A stretch of DNA of 5,435 bases from an uncultured Alistipes sp. (GTDB taxonomy: Bacteria > Bacteroidota > Bacteroidia > Bacteroidales > Rikenellaceae). Below, piece after piece: positions 1-5,435 of this stretch. The position numbers and the translations under genes are program-made. Within the stretch, counting starts at the first letter, position 1. Every line of letters begins with the position of its first letter. A model generated the notes under the pieces. That model was not told where the DNA came from. It was given only the letters and a program-made list of their open reading frames with translations, and ran no database searches. The stretch lies in assembly GCA_900770585.1 (NCBI GenBank), contig CAAGKW010000141.1, positions 1 through 5,435 on the forward strand, given 5' to 3'.

Positions 1-418
1 GCTTGCGTGCAATACTCCTGTGTTGTTGCTCGATGAGCCGACCAATGGTTTGGATATTCCCGCGCGACAGGCTCTGCGTCAGATGCTTGCCGAGCAGGTG
101 AATGACGAGCGCACGATCATCATTTCGACTCACGCGGCACGCGATATCGAGAATCTGGTCGATCGTCTGGTGATTCTCGAACCGCACCGAATGGTTCTCA
201 ACGAGAGCATTGCAACGCTTTCGACGCTGTTTGGCGTGGGCGTTGTTCCTGCGGGTGTGAAGCCTCTCTATTCCGAGCCGAGTGTGGTGGGAGTGCGCGG
301 AGTATGGGTTGCCGAGGGCGACGAGGAGAGCCGTATGGATATGGAGATGATGTTCAATGCTGCGACCAAATCGCCGCGCGAGGTTGCAGCCGTAATTGCT
401 AACCAATCAAAACTTTAA
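1..418 (+). CDS. ABC transporter ATP-binding protein, C-terminal part (5' truncated by window)
   Basis: This is the C-terminal half of a cytoplasmic ABC ATPase that would power the permease encoded immediately downstream. The frame is open from base 2, so the gene begins outside the window; the GTG at 20 lies inside the Walker B strand and is not a start. Visible motifs, in order, are Walker B VLLLDEP with its catalytic Glu (bases 20-40), the D-loop NGLD (44-55), and the H-loop STH with the switch His at 131-133. Walker A, the Q-loop and the signature motif must lie upstream. About 90 residues follow the H-loop: a strand with LVILE and then a poorly conserved tail, as in ABC-2 type exporter ATPases. 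The stop is 6 bp before the permease start. Order and spacing suggest a drug, peptide or antibiotic-response exporter of the YtrB type. Substrate cannot be inferred. Confidence 0.93.
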   Translation, partial: LACNTPVLLLDEPTNGLDIPARQALRQMLAEQVNDERTIIISTHAARDIENLVDRLVILEPHRMVLNESIATLSTLFGVGVVPAGVKPLYSEPSVVGVRGVWVAEGDEESRMDMEMMFNAATKSPREVAAVIANQSKL

Positions 419-424
419 GCCGTT

Positions 425-1165
425 ATGACAACATTTAGTCTGCGCCGTGTGGCGCAATATACCGCAAAGCACTATGCCGAGTATGGTCGTTCGTATGCAA
501 TGCTTTTTGGATCGGTCATTGCCATTTTGTCAGTGATGGCGTTGATGATAGTGTCTAAGAAGGAGCTTTTTAATGAATTTCTTCCCGTTGAACTTATTTA
601 TGAGGGAGCATTGACAATATTGCCTGCTATGGTGTTGGGCGTAGCGGCTCTGTCGGTACGTTCGCTCGACCGAACGACTAACCGCGCCACATTCGAGCTA
701 ACGTTACCTATGTCAGATGCCGAGCGATACACATTTGTTTTCCTCAATACGCTGATTGTTGGCGTGTTGGTGCCGTTCGTAATTTTCTGCATTTTCAATC
801 ACGGGATCTATCACAAAGTTTCACTAATAGTCGGGCTCTTCTTTTTGGTTCACCCATACGTGCTGGTTGCCTACTGCTGGGCGCGTCGTCACAAATATGC
901 GATTTTGGGATTGACGCTGTTGTGGGCCCTAACGATGTTCTCGTTGGCGAGTGTTTCGTCGACGATTGGTATGCCGGCCTTTGGCAATTTTCTCCATTTC
1001 AGCCTGCCCGAGAGTTATGAGTTTTTCAAGGCCGGACCAATGATGTACGGTAGCGGTATTGAGTTCGACTATCCGATGTGGGTCGAGTGGTTGTTTACCG
1101 TAGTAATGTGGGCGTTAGCCTACGTCATCGCCTATTTCAAACTGCGCGAACGTCGCCTTGCCTAA
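425..1165 (+). CDS. ABC-2 type transporter permease, six-helix membrane protein
   Basis: This 246-residue inner-membrane protein is the probable membrane partner of the preceding ATPase. Six hydrophobic segments are visible at about residues 24-44, 57-78, 103-124, 132-152, 158-178 and 220-238, the usual number for one ABC-2 permease half-transporter. The stretch between helices 2 and 3 (about 79-101) is polar and carries RTTNRATFELTLPMSDAERY, resembling the cytoplasmic loop of this type in Bacteroidota ABC-2 permeases. The C-terminus is basic (RERRLA), consistent with a cytoplasmic end. The ATG at 425 is 6 bp after the ATPase stop, no earlier in-frame start looks better, and there is no Shine-Dalgarno sequence. 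A homo- or heterodimer with the ATPase would be expected. The family assignment rests on topology and gene context rather than on a diagnostic motif. Confidence 0.85.
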   Translation: MTTFSLRRVAQYTAKHYAEYGRSYAMLFGSVIAILSVMALMIVSKKELFNEFLPVELIYEGALTILPAMVLGVAALSVRSLDRTTNRATFELTLPMSDAERYTFVFLNTLIVGVLVPFVIFCIFNHGIYHKVSLIVGLFFLVHPYVLVAYCWARRHKYAILGLTLLWALTMFSLASVSSTIGMPAFGNFLHFSLPESYEFFKAGPMMYGSGIEFDYPMWVEWLFTVVMWALAYVIAYFKLRERRLA

Positions 1166-1177
1166 ATCCGACAAGCT

Positions 1178-1552
1178 ATGCAATTCGATAATACACAGCC
1201 CATTTGGGCACAGATCTACGAACTGCTGCTGACCCACATTGCCGATGGCGAGTGGCGCGAGGAGGAACGCGTTGCCTCGGTGCGAGAGTTGGGTGCTACG
1301 TTGGCGGTCAATCCCAATACCGTAATGCGAGCCTACGAACGTGCCACCGACGAGCAACTGATCTACAATCGTCGCGGCATTGGTTACTTCGTCAGTGCGG
1401 GTGCGAAGAGGCGTGCAGCGACACTTCTCCGCGAGCGTTTCGAGTGCGAGCAGTTGCCGAGTATATTCCGCTCGATGCAGCGCGTTGGTATCACAGCCGA
1501 AGAATTTGTTTCACTCTACAAAAATTATCAGGAAAATGAAAACAAGCAATAA
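1178..1552 (+). CDS. GntR-family transcriptional regulator, YtrA subfamily
   Basis: This is a 124-residue DNA-binding repressor with an N-terminal winged helix-turn-helix at about residues 8-73. It opens with PIWAQIYELLLTHIADGEW, the usual first helix of GntR proteins. ASVRELGATLAVNPNTVMRAYE (about 33-54) is the helix-turn-helix, with NPNTVMRAY as recognition helix, and RRGIGYFV (about 65-72) is the wing. Only about 50 residues follow, which is the short C-terminal dimerisation region of the YtrA subfamily, not the larger FadR or HutC effector domains. YtrA-type regulators are typically encoded with an ABC ATPase and permease and repress that operon until a cell-envelope or similar stress arises. 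The gene order here fits, with the regulator 12 bp after the permease. Its operator would be near the operon promoter, outside the window. The gene's 3' end overlaps the next gene by 17 bp. Confidence 0.93.
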   Translation: MQFDNTQPIWAQIYELLLTHIADGEWREEERVASVRELGATLAVNPNTVMRAYERATDEQLIYNRRGIGYFVSAGAKRRAATLLRERFECEQLPSIFRSMQRVGITAEEFVSLYKNYQENENKQ

Positions 1553-1907
1553 ACTTTTGATTCTTTTCGTCGCCATTTTGGCAGTCGTTTGGAGCGCGGA
1601 GTGGTGGATTGGTTATCGTACCGTTGCTCCATTCCACAAGTTGCTCGGCAGTGAGCAGATGGAGGCGGTGCAGGTCTACAAAATGCCACATAACACCTTG
1701 GCCTCACTCGCAGATACGACGGGCTATCTCAAACACAAGGTTTTTGAGATTGATCGCTCGATGAACATCGATGATCTGAGGATCGAGGGCGATACGCTGA
1801 TCTTCGACTTCGAGTTGAAGGCAATGCCCATAGGTGAAACGTCGCTGACGTTGGTTCTGGCCGATACGACGTTCGTATATTCTGGTCGTTTCACCGAAAT
1901 CCGATAG
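1536..1907 (+). CDS. Hypothetical single-pass membrane-anchored or secreted protein
   Basis: This 123-residue protein belongs to no family I recognise. The N-terminus MKTSNKLLILFVAILAVVWS has a short basic start and one hydrophobic stretch at about residues 7-20, so it is a signal anchor or an uncleaved signal peptide; there is no lipobox Cys. The remaining ~100 residues are soluble and probably extracytoplasmic, with alternating hydrophobic strands such as DTLIFDFEL (about 86-94) and SLTLVLADTTFVYSG (about 103-117), suggesting a small beta-rich domain. The frame is open upstream to an ATG at 1380, but that extension is out of frame inside the GntR gene. The start at 1536 yields a classical membrane-targeting N-terminus and a 17-bp overlap with gntR, suggesting translational coupling. 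A terminator follows within about 10 bp, so this is the last gene of the transporter operon. An accessory role is inferred from position only. Confidence 0.8.
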   Translation: MKTSNKLLILFVAILAVVWSAEWWIGYRTVAPFHKLLGSEQMEAVQVYKMPHNTLASLADTTGYLKHKVFEIDRSMNIDDLRIEGDTLIFDFELKAMPIGETSLTLVLADTTFVYSGRFTEIR

Positions 1908-1917
1908 CCTCAAACGC

Positions 1918-1951
1918 AAAAGCGACTTGCAATTTTGCAGGTCGCTTTTTT
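1918..1951 (+). terminator. Rho-independent terminator of the ABC/GntR operon
   Basis: Bases 1918-1930 pair with 1937-1949, giving a 13-bp stem with a single G-U wobble (T1928 side) around a 6-nt AATTTT loop. The stem runs into six T residues at 1946-1951. It begins about 10 bp after the stop of the membrane protein gene. The A residues on the 5' side (1918-1921) could give weak termination of minus-strand transcripts as well. Confidence 0.92.
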
Positions 1952-1989
1952 GTTTGTGTATGGCTCGTCTAAAAATTCTATTGAAACAT

Positions 1990-2031
1990 ATAAATTAATA
2001 TCGATTTTCGATAAATTTATTTTGATTATCG
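1990..2031 (+). promoter_or_regulatory. Interrupted dyad with three TATCG half-sites, candidate operator
   Basis: TATCGA (1999-2004) and TCGATA (2008-2013) form a perfect 6-bp inverted repeat with a 3-bp TTT spacer. Outer arms ATAAAT (1990-1995) and ATTTAT (2015-2020) extend the dyad with slight asymmetry. A third copy, TTATCG (2026-2031), is the exact complement in reverse of CGATAA (2009-2014). It brackets the TTTG element of the promoter just downstream. The dyad lies upstream of the expected transcription start, so it would act as DNA and not as an RNA hairpin. A role as binding site, perhaps for the HTH protein encoded next, is inference. The AT-rich context makes some chance symmetry likely. 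Confidence 0.4.
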
Positions 2032-2051
2032 CAACAAATTGCTTATATTTG
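2021..2051 (+). promoter_or_regulatory. Bacteroidota-type primary sigma promoter for the HTH/M16 unit
   Basis: TTTG at 2021-2024 and TATATTTG at 2044-2051 match the Bacteroidota -33 (TTTG or TTG) and -7 (TAnnTTTG) elements, with exactly 19 bp between them. The transcription start would fall at about 2057-2062, leaving a leader of roughly 65 nt before the HTH start codon. It follows the terminator of the preceding operon, and no comparable element is seen between the HTH gene and the protease gene, so it probably drives both. Confidence 0.85.
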
Positions 2052-2084
2052 CACGTTAAACAACAGAAACTACTTATTTCGATT

Positions 2085-2135
2085 ATGAATATATCAAACT
2101 GTAAAACCCAAGGGGGGGGGATTCTATGTCGTTGA
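2085..2135 (+). CDS. Possible 16-codon upstream ORF overlapping the HTH start
   Basis: An ATG at 2085 inside the predicted leader opens a short frame, MNISNCKTQGGGILCR, that ends with TGA at 2133-2135, eight to ten bases beyond the first base of the HTH start codon. It reads through the G9 tract as three GGG codons and is out of frame with the HTH gene. It has no clear ribosome-binding site. It may be fortuitous. If translated, its ribosomes would terminate across the HTH start and could either block or re-initiate there. A gain of one G or loss of two would fuse it in frame to the HTH protein. Confidence 0.25.
   Translation: MNISNCKTQGGGILCR
2112..2120 (+). repeat. Homopolymeric G9 tract in the HTH leader
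   Basis: Nine consecutive G residues are preceded by CCCAA and followed by ATTCT and then the ATG at 2126. The 5-nt spacer places the tract where a Shine-Dalgarno sequence would sit. Five G residues can pair with a CCUCC anti-Shine-Dalgarno using one G-U wobble. Tracts of this kind are prone to slipped-strand length change, and the tract length decides the frame relation between the upstream ORF and the HTH gene. A homopolymer length error in sequencing or assembly is also possible. Confidence 0.9.
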
Positions 2136-2347
2136 TTATCAACTTGGACGTAATGATGGCCAAGCGAAAAATGTCGCTCGGAGAGCTGTCAGAACGCGTT
2201 GATATCACGCAGGCAAACCTCTCGATTTTGAAGAACGGAAAGGCGCGTGCGATTCGTTTCACTACGCTCGAAGCCATTTGCCGCGAGCTGGATTGTCAGC
2301 CCGGGGATATCATTGAGTATCGTGCTGATGAACCCGAAGAAGAGTAA
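2126..2347 (+). CDS. Small Cro/CI-type (XRE) helix-turn-helix regulator
   Basis: This 73-residue protein consists almost entirely of one Cro/CI-type DNA-binding domain. It begins MSLIINLDVMMAKRKMSLGE, the usual start for small YozG-like XRE regulators, in which NLDVMMAKRKMS is helix 1. LGELSERVDITQANLSILKNG (about residues 18-38) holds the helix-turn-helix. ARAIRFTTLEAICRELDC is the following helical pair, and QPGDIIEY a conserved-looking end. The tail DEPEEE is acidic. There is no ligand-binding domain, so it probably acts as a small dimeric repressor or activator. The start at 2126 fits the family's usual N-terminus. It is preceded by a G9 tract at Shine-Dalgarno distance, unlike its neighbours, which have none. 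The M16 protease gene follows after 42 bp with no terminator between. Its target is unknown; autoregulation through the upstream dyad is a guess. Confidence 0.92.
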   Translation: MSLIINLDVMMAKRKMSLGELSERVDITQANLSILKNGKARAIRFTTLEAICRELDCQPGDIIEYRADEPEEE

Positions 2348-2389
2348 ATAAATAACTTAAACAATAACCAATTAATAACAGAAAAAACG

Positions 2390-5191
2390 ATGAAAAGACT
2401 GTTCTTAACCGCCGCTGCGATCATTGCGTTCGTAGCGACTGCTGTGGGTCAGGTCATTCCGGCCGACACCGCAGTAAGAACCGGCAAGTTGGACAACGGT
2501 ATGACTTACTACGTTCGTAGTAATGCCAAACCCGCCAAGCAGGCCGAGTTCTACATTCTGCACCACGTGGGTGCTATTCAGGAGGAGGACAACCAGCAGG
2601 GTCTGGCCCACTTCTTGGAGCATATGGCTTTCAACGGCACTAAGAACCTGCCCGACAAGATGTTGATCAACTACTTGGAGAAGGTGGGTGTGAAGTTTGG
2701 TGCTAACCTCAACGCTTTCACTGCTCAGGAGCAGACCTGCTACAATATGTCGAGCGTACCTCTGAATCGTGAGGGCATTATCGACACCTGTCTGTTGATT
2801 CTGCACGATTGGTCGCACTTCATTTCGCTCGAACACGAGGAGATCGACAACGAGCGCGGTGTGATCGTCGAGGAGTTGCGTACGCGCAACGACGCTAACT
2901 GGCGTCTGAACGAGAAGACCCGTCCCGTGATGGTGAACTACTCGAAGTATGGCGAGCGTAACATCATCGGTTCGATCGAGGGTCTGAAATCGTTCACCTA
3001 TCAGGATATTAAGGATTTCTACAACCGTTGGTATCGTCCTGATTTGCAGGCCGTAGTCGTAGTTGGCGATTTCGATGCTGACTGGATGGTCGAGAAGATC
3101 AAGAAGGTGATGGCCGACATTCCCGCTGTGGAGAATCCCGAGCCCAAGCAGGTGATCAAGATCGCAGGTAACGACGAGCCTATGGTTTGCGTTGCAACCG
3201 ACCCCGAGATGACCTCGACCCGCATTACGATGCTCATCAAGCACGACCCCGTTCCGAAGGAGATGAACAATACGGTTCAGGCATTCGTGGCTAATCTGGC
3301 GATCGAGATGATCGGCTCGATGCTCAGCAACCGCCTGACCGACATTTCGCAGCAGCCCAATGCTCCGTTCATCGCAGCAGGTTCGGGTTACGGTGCACTG
3401 ACTGACCATCAGGACGTTATGCAGGCAATCGCCATTGCACGCGACGGTGAGGTGGAAAAGGCATTTGAGGCTCTCTATGCTGAGGTTGAGAAGGCGCAGC
3501 GTTTCGGTTTCACGATGTCGGAGTTGGAGCGTGAACGTGCTGAGGTATTGCGCTCGAATGAGAAGGGTTACGACAACCGCAACGACCGCCGCAATGGTGA
3601 GCTGGTTTGGAAGTATCTGAACGCTTTCCGCACCAATTCGGCCATTCCGTCAGCAGAGACCGAGTACGAGTTGGTTAAGCAGATCGTTCCGATGCTCGAC
3701 CTGAACTCGCTCAACGCTATGGCTAAGGAGATCTTCAAGCAGAAGGACAACGTGGTGATCGTAACCGCGCCCGAGAAGGCTGACGCACCCGTTCCGACCA
3801 ACGAGCAGATGCTGGCTATTATGAATAAGGTACGTGGCGCAGAGTTGAAGCCCTACGAGGATAACGTAGTGAAGGAGCCGCTGATCCCCGAAGGCACCGT
3901 ATTGAAGGGTTCGCCCGTAGCAAAGACCTCGACCGATAAATTTGGCTCGACGGTTTGGACCTTGAAGAATGGCATTAAGGTAGTGGTTAAGCCTACCGAT
4001 TTCAAGGCTGACGAGTTGCGCATTTCGGCTAAGGCTCTGGGTGGTGCTTCGCTCGTAGCTGCTGAGGATATCTACACCGCCTCGTTGATCGATATGACCA
4101 TCGAGCAGTCGGGTATCGGCAAGTTCAAGGCTACCGACCTGCAAAAGCAGTTGGCAGGCAAAGATGTTGGTTTCGCATTCTCGATGGACGACTACACCGC
4201 TACCGGTTCGGGTACCTGCTCGCCCAAGGATATCGAGACTCAGTTGCAGCTGATGTGGCTCTACTTCAACGCACCCCGTTGGAGCGAGGAGGACTTCGGC
4301 GTACTGATGGATATGCTCGCAACCCAGCTCAAAAACGTCGAGAGCAACCCGATGTACACCTTCCAGAAGGAGTACAACAAGACCCTCTACAACGACAACC
4401 CGCGTCGTGGTATGATGGGTCTGACAGAGTTGGAGAAGGTTGATTTCGCGAAGATGCCCGAGCTGTTCAAGACCGTCTATGGCAACGCAGCTGACTTTAC
4501 GTTCACCTTCGTTGGTAACATCGATCCCGCAACTTTGAAGCCGCTGGTTGAGAAGTATATCGGCTCGTTGCCCGCATCGGCTAAGAAGAAGGACCGCAAA
4601 ACTTGGAAGGACGACGGCGTACGTTGGTGGAATGGCGAGGTGAACAACACCTTCGCAACCAAGATGTCGATGCCTAAGACCACCATTTCGCTCTCGTTCA
4701 ACGCAGACGTTGCTACATCGCTCGACAATCAGCTCACATTCAGCTTCTTGCAGCAGATTATGCGTCAGCGCTACACCACTTCGATCCGCGAGGAGCGTGG
4801 CGGTACTTACAGCGTTGGTTGCGGTGGCGGCTTTATGCGTCGTCCCGTTGAGGCTGTTCGTTTCATCGTTCAGTTCGACACCAACAAGGAGCTGGCTGAG
4901 GAGCTGATCGGCGTTGTTAAGGACGAGTTGAAGAAAATGGCCGAAGAGGGTCCCACGGCTGACGAGATCAACACCATCAAGGAGTATATGGTTAAGCAGC
5001 ACTTGGATAACATCAAGAACAACTCGGCTTGGAGTGGCACGCTGAACAACCTGCACGTTGATGGTGCGGATCTGTTCACCGGCTATCAGGAGATTGTTGA
5101 GGGTATGAACGCAGAGCAGATCAAGGCTCTGGCTTCGAAGATCATCAACAGCGGCAACTCGGCTCTGGTTGTAATGAACCCCGAGGAGTAA
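2390..5191 (+). CDS. Secreted M16 family zinc metallopeptidase, PqqL-like, full two-half chain
   Basis: This 933-residue protease of the pitrilysin/insulinase clan should degrade peptides in the periplasm. Residues 1-20 form a signal peptide (MKRLFLTAAAIIAFVATAVG, cleavage probably near 20-21) without a lipobox Cys. The catalytic half carries the inverted zinc motif HFLEH: ligands H74 and H78, catalytic E77. E155 lies 77 residues after H78, as for the third ligand of pitrilysin, and E148 matches that enzyme's other conserved Glu. RWYRPDLQAVVVVGDFD (about 213-228) opens the first M16 C-domain. The second half begins near 517 and lacks a zinc motif, as expected. It keeps the substrate-binding Arg/Tyr pair, R800 and Y807, in IREERGGTY. 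Length matches E. coli PqqL (about 930 aa). The ATG at 2390 follows an A-rich stretch without Shine-Dalgarno. Codons are strongly biased (Lys nearly always AAG), suggesting high expression. Substrate unknown. Confidence 0.95.
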   Translation: MKRLFLTAAAIIAFVATAVGQVIPADTAVRTGKLDNGMTYYVRSNAKPAKQAEFYILHHVGAIQEEDNQQGLAHFLEHMAFNGTKNLPDKMLINYLEKVGVKFGANLNAFTAQEQTCYNMSSVPLNREGIIDTCLLILHDWSHFISLEHEEIDNERGVIVEELRTRNDANWRLNEKTRPVMVNYSKYGERNIIGSIEGLKSFTYQDIKDFYNRWYRPDLQAVVVVGDFDADWMVEKIKKVMADIPAVENPEPKQVIKIAGNDEPMVCVATDPEMTSTRITMLIKHDPVPKEMNNTVQAFVANLAIEMIGSMLSNRLTDISQQPNAPFIAAGSGYGALTDHQDVMQAIAIARDGEVEKAFEALYAEVEKAQRFGFTMSELERERAEVLRSNEKGYDNRNDRRNGELVWKYLNAFRTNSAIPSAETEYELVKQIVPMLDLNSLNAMAKEIFKQKDNVVIVTAPEKADAPVPTNEQMLAIMNKVRGAELKPYEDNVVKEPLIPEGTVLKGSPVAKTSTDKFGSTVWTLKNGIKVVVKPTDFKADELRISAKALGGASLVAAEDIYTASLIDMTIEQSGIGKFKATDLQKQLAGKDVGFAFSMDDYTATGSGTCSPKDIETQLQLMWLYFNAPRWSEEDFGVLMDMLATQLKNVESNPMYTFQKEYNKTLYNDNPRRGMMGLTELEKVDFAKMPELFKTVYGNAADFTFTFVGNIDPATLKPLVEKYIGSLPASAKKKDRKTWKDDGVRWWNGEVNNTFATKMSMPKTTISLSFNADVATSLDNQLTFSFLQQIMRQRYTTSIREERGGTYSVGCGGGFMRRPVEAVRFIVQFDTNKELAEELIGVVKDELKKMAEEGPTADEINTIKEYMVKQHLDNIKNNSAWSGTLNNLHVDGADLFTGYQEIVEGMNAEQIKALASKIINSGNSALVVMNPEE

Positions 5192-5218
5192 TCGCTATAC
5201 GATAAATCCCACTTTTGG

Positions 5219-5255
5219 CAACCGCGCTCGATCTCTCGGGCGCGGTTGTTTTTTT
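5219..5255 (+). terminator. Rho-independent terminator after the M16 protease gene
   Basis: Bases 5219-5231 pair with 5236-5248 in a 13-bp stem, mostly G-C, with one T-G wobble (5228/5239) and a TCTC tetraloop. It is followed by seven T residues at 5249-5255. It lies 27 bp after the protease stop codon and ends unit 2. Confidence 0.93.
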
Positions 5256-5361
5256 GTGATTTAAGATTCAAAATTATATTCTTCGCTATGCACAAAATGG
5301 TTGGGGCGAGGTAGATTGGAGATTGATGACTTTGCTAACCGATAGCACTACCCCACAACCT

Positions 5362-5391
5362 AAAACAGCAAAACCCGCCCATATGGCGGGT
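5362..5391 (-). terminator. Probable minus-strand terminator, distal of a tandem pair
   Basis: ACCCGCC (5373-5379) and GGCGGGT (5385-5391) form a perfect 7-bp stem around a 5-nt loop. Read on the minus strand the stem runs into TTTGCTGTTTTA (5372 down to 5361). On the plus strand no T-run follows, so the orientation is for a leftward transcript entering from beyond the right edge. Confidence 0.6.
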
Positions 5392-5402
5392 GAATCGGGA
5401 AT

Positions 5403-5435
5403 AAAAAATGTCCGACCCCGAGATTGGGATCGGAC
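5403..5435 (-). terminator. Probable minus-strand terminator, proximal of a tandem pair, at the window edge
   Basis: GTCCGA (5410-5415) pairs with TCGGAC (5430-5435). After one C/A mismatch, CCC (5417-5419) pairs with GGG (5426-5428) around a GAGATT loop. On the minus strand the hairpin is followed by A and then six T residues (5408 down to 5403). The stem may continue past the window end. It implies a gene on the minus strand ending just to the right. Confidence 0.6.

Noticed and set aside
20..418. GTG at 20 as the start of a complete small protein
   Set aside because: It lies inside the Walker B strand of an ABC ATPase and the frame is open back to the window edge, so the gene is truncated by the window.
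1380..1535. N-terminal extension of the small membrane protein to the ATG at 1380
   Set aside because: The extra 52 residues are Ser/Arg-rich and overlap the wing and C-terminal part of the GntR gene in another frame. The start at 1536 gives a proper membrane-targeting N-terminus.
1935..2084. Upstream extension of the leader ORF into the terminator region
   Set aside because: It would begin inside the terminator loop and run through the promoter, so the mRNA made from that promoter could not carry it.
2405..3409. Long open frame (334 codons) antisense to the first half of the protease gene
   Set aside because: The M16 protein on the plus strand is unmistakable. The antisense frame results from its strongly biased codon use, and its translation shows no domain and no signal or membrane pattern.
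3650..5056. Long open frame (468 codons) antisense to the second half of the protease gene
   Set aside because: Same explanation: a shadow of the highly biased coding strand. The translation is unusually rich in Leu, Val, His and Gln and contains no recognisable motif.
5267..5276. Minus-strand TAATTTTG resembling a Bacteroidota -7 element
   Set aside because: The nearest upstream TTTG is 16 bp away instead of about 19, and a leftward transcript would run straight into the end of the protease gene with no gene to express.
5299..5360. Possible long-range hairpin GGTTGGGG / CCCCACAACC suggesting a small RNA
   Set aside because: The stem is about 8 bp with a bulge, the 44-nt interior shows no further clear pairing, and no promoter is seen. 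Chance complementarity is likely.

Overview
The window looks like ordinary chromosomal sequence from a member of the Bacteroidota, most likely Bacteroidales. The main support is a textbook Bacteroidota promoter (TTTG, 19 bp, TATATTTG at 2021-2051). Most starts also lack a Shine-Dalgarno sequence, and several protein families have the form usual in this group. Species cannot be told from the sequence alone. All recognisable genes lie on the plus strand, in two transcription units separated by a strong terminator.

Unit 1 (1-1951) is the 3' part of a YtrA-type ABC transporter operon. It holds the C-terminal half of an ABC ATPase (cut by the window edge), a six-helix ABC-2 type permease, a short GntR/YtrA-family repressor, and a 123-residue single-pass envelope protein of unknown function. 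The genes are separated by 6 and 12 bp, and the last two overlap by 17 bp, so they should be co-transcribed. The operon promoter lies upstream of the window. The unit ends in an intrinsic terminator at 1918-1951. By family analogy, the GntR protein would repress the operon and the ATPase/permease pair would export or detoxify a membrane-active compound. The substrate is not visible.

Unit 2 (1990-5255) starts with an AT-rich control region: an interrupted dyad with three TATCG half-sites next to a consensus promoter. A leader of about 65 nt follows, with a possible 16-codon upstream ORF and a run of nine G residues six to fourteen bases ahead of the start codon of a 73-residue Cro/CI-type HTH regulator. 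After a 42-bp gap comes a large secreted M16 zinc protease (933 aa, PqqL-like), closed by a strong terminator at 5219-5255. I see no promoter or terminator between regulator and protease, so they probably form a small operon.

The right edge (5256-5435) holds no gene I can support. It contains two hairpins whose U-tracts lie on the minus strand, which suggests a convergent minus-strand gene ends just beyond the window.

I found no clear previously undescribed system. The most interesting signal is the G9 tract with its overlapping upstream ORF in front of the HTH regulator, which could make expression of the regulator/protease pair switchable.
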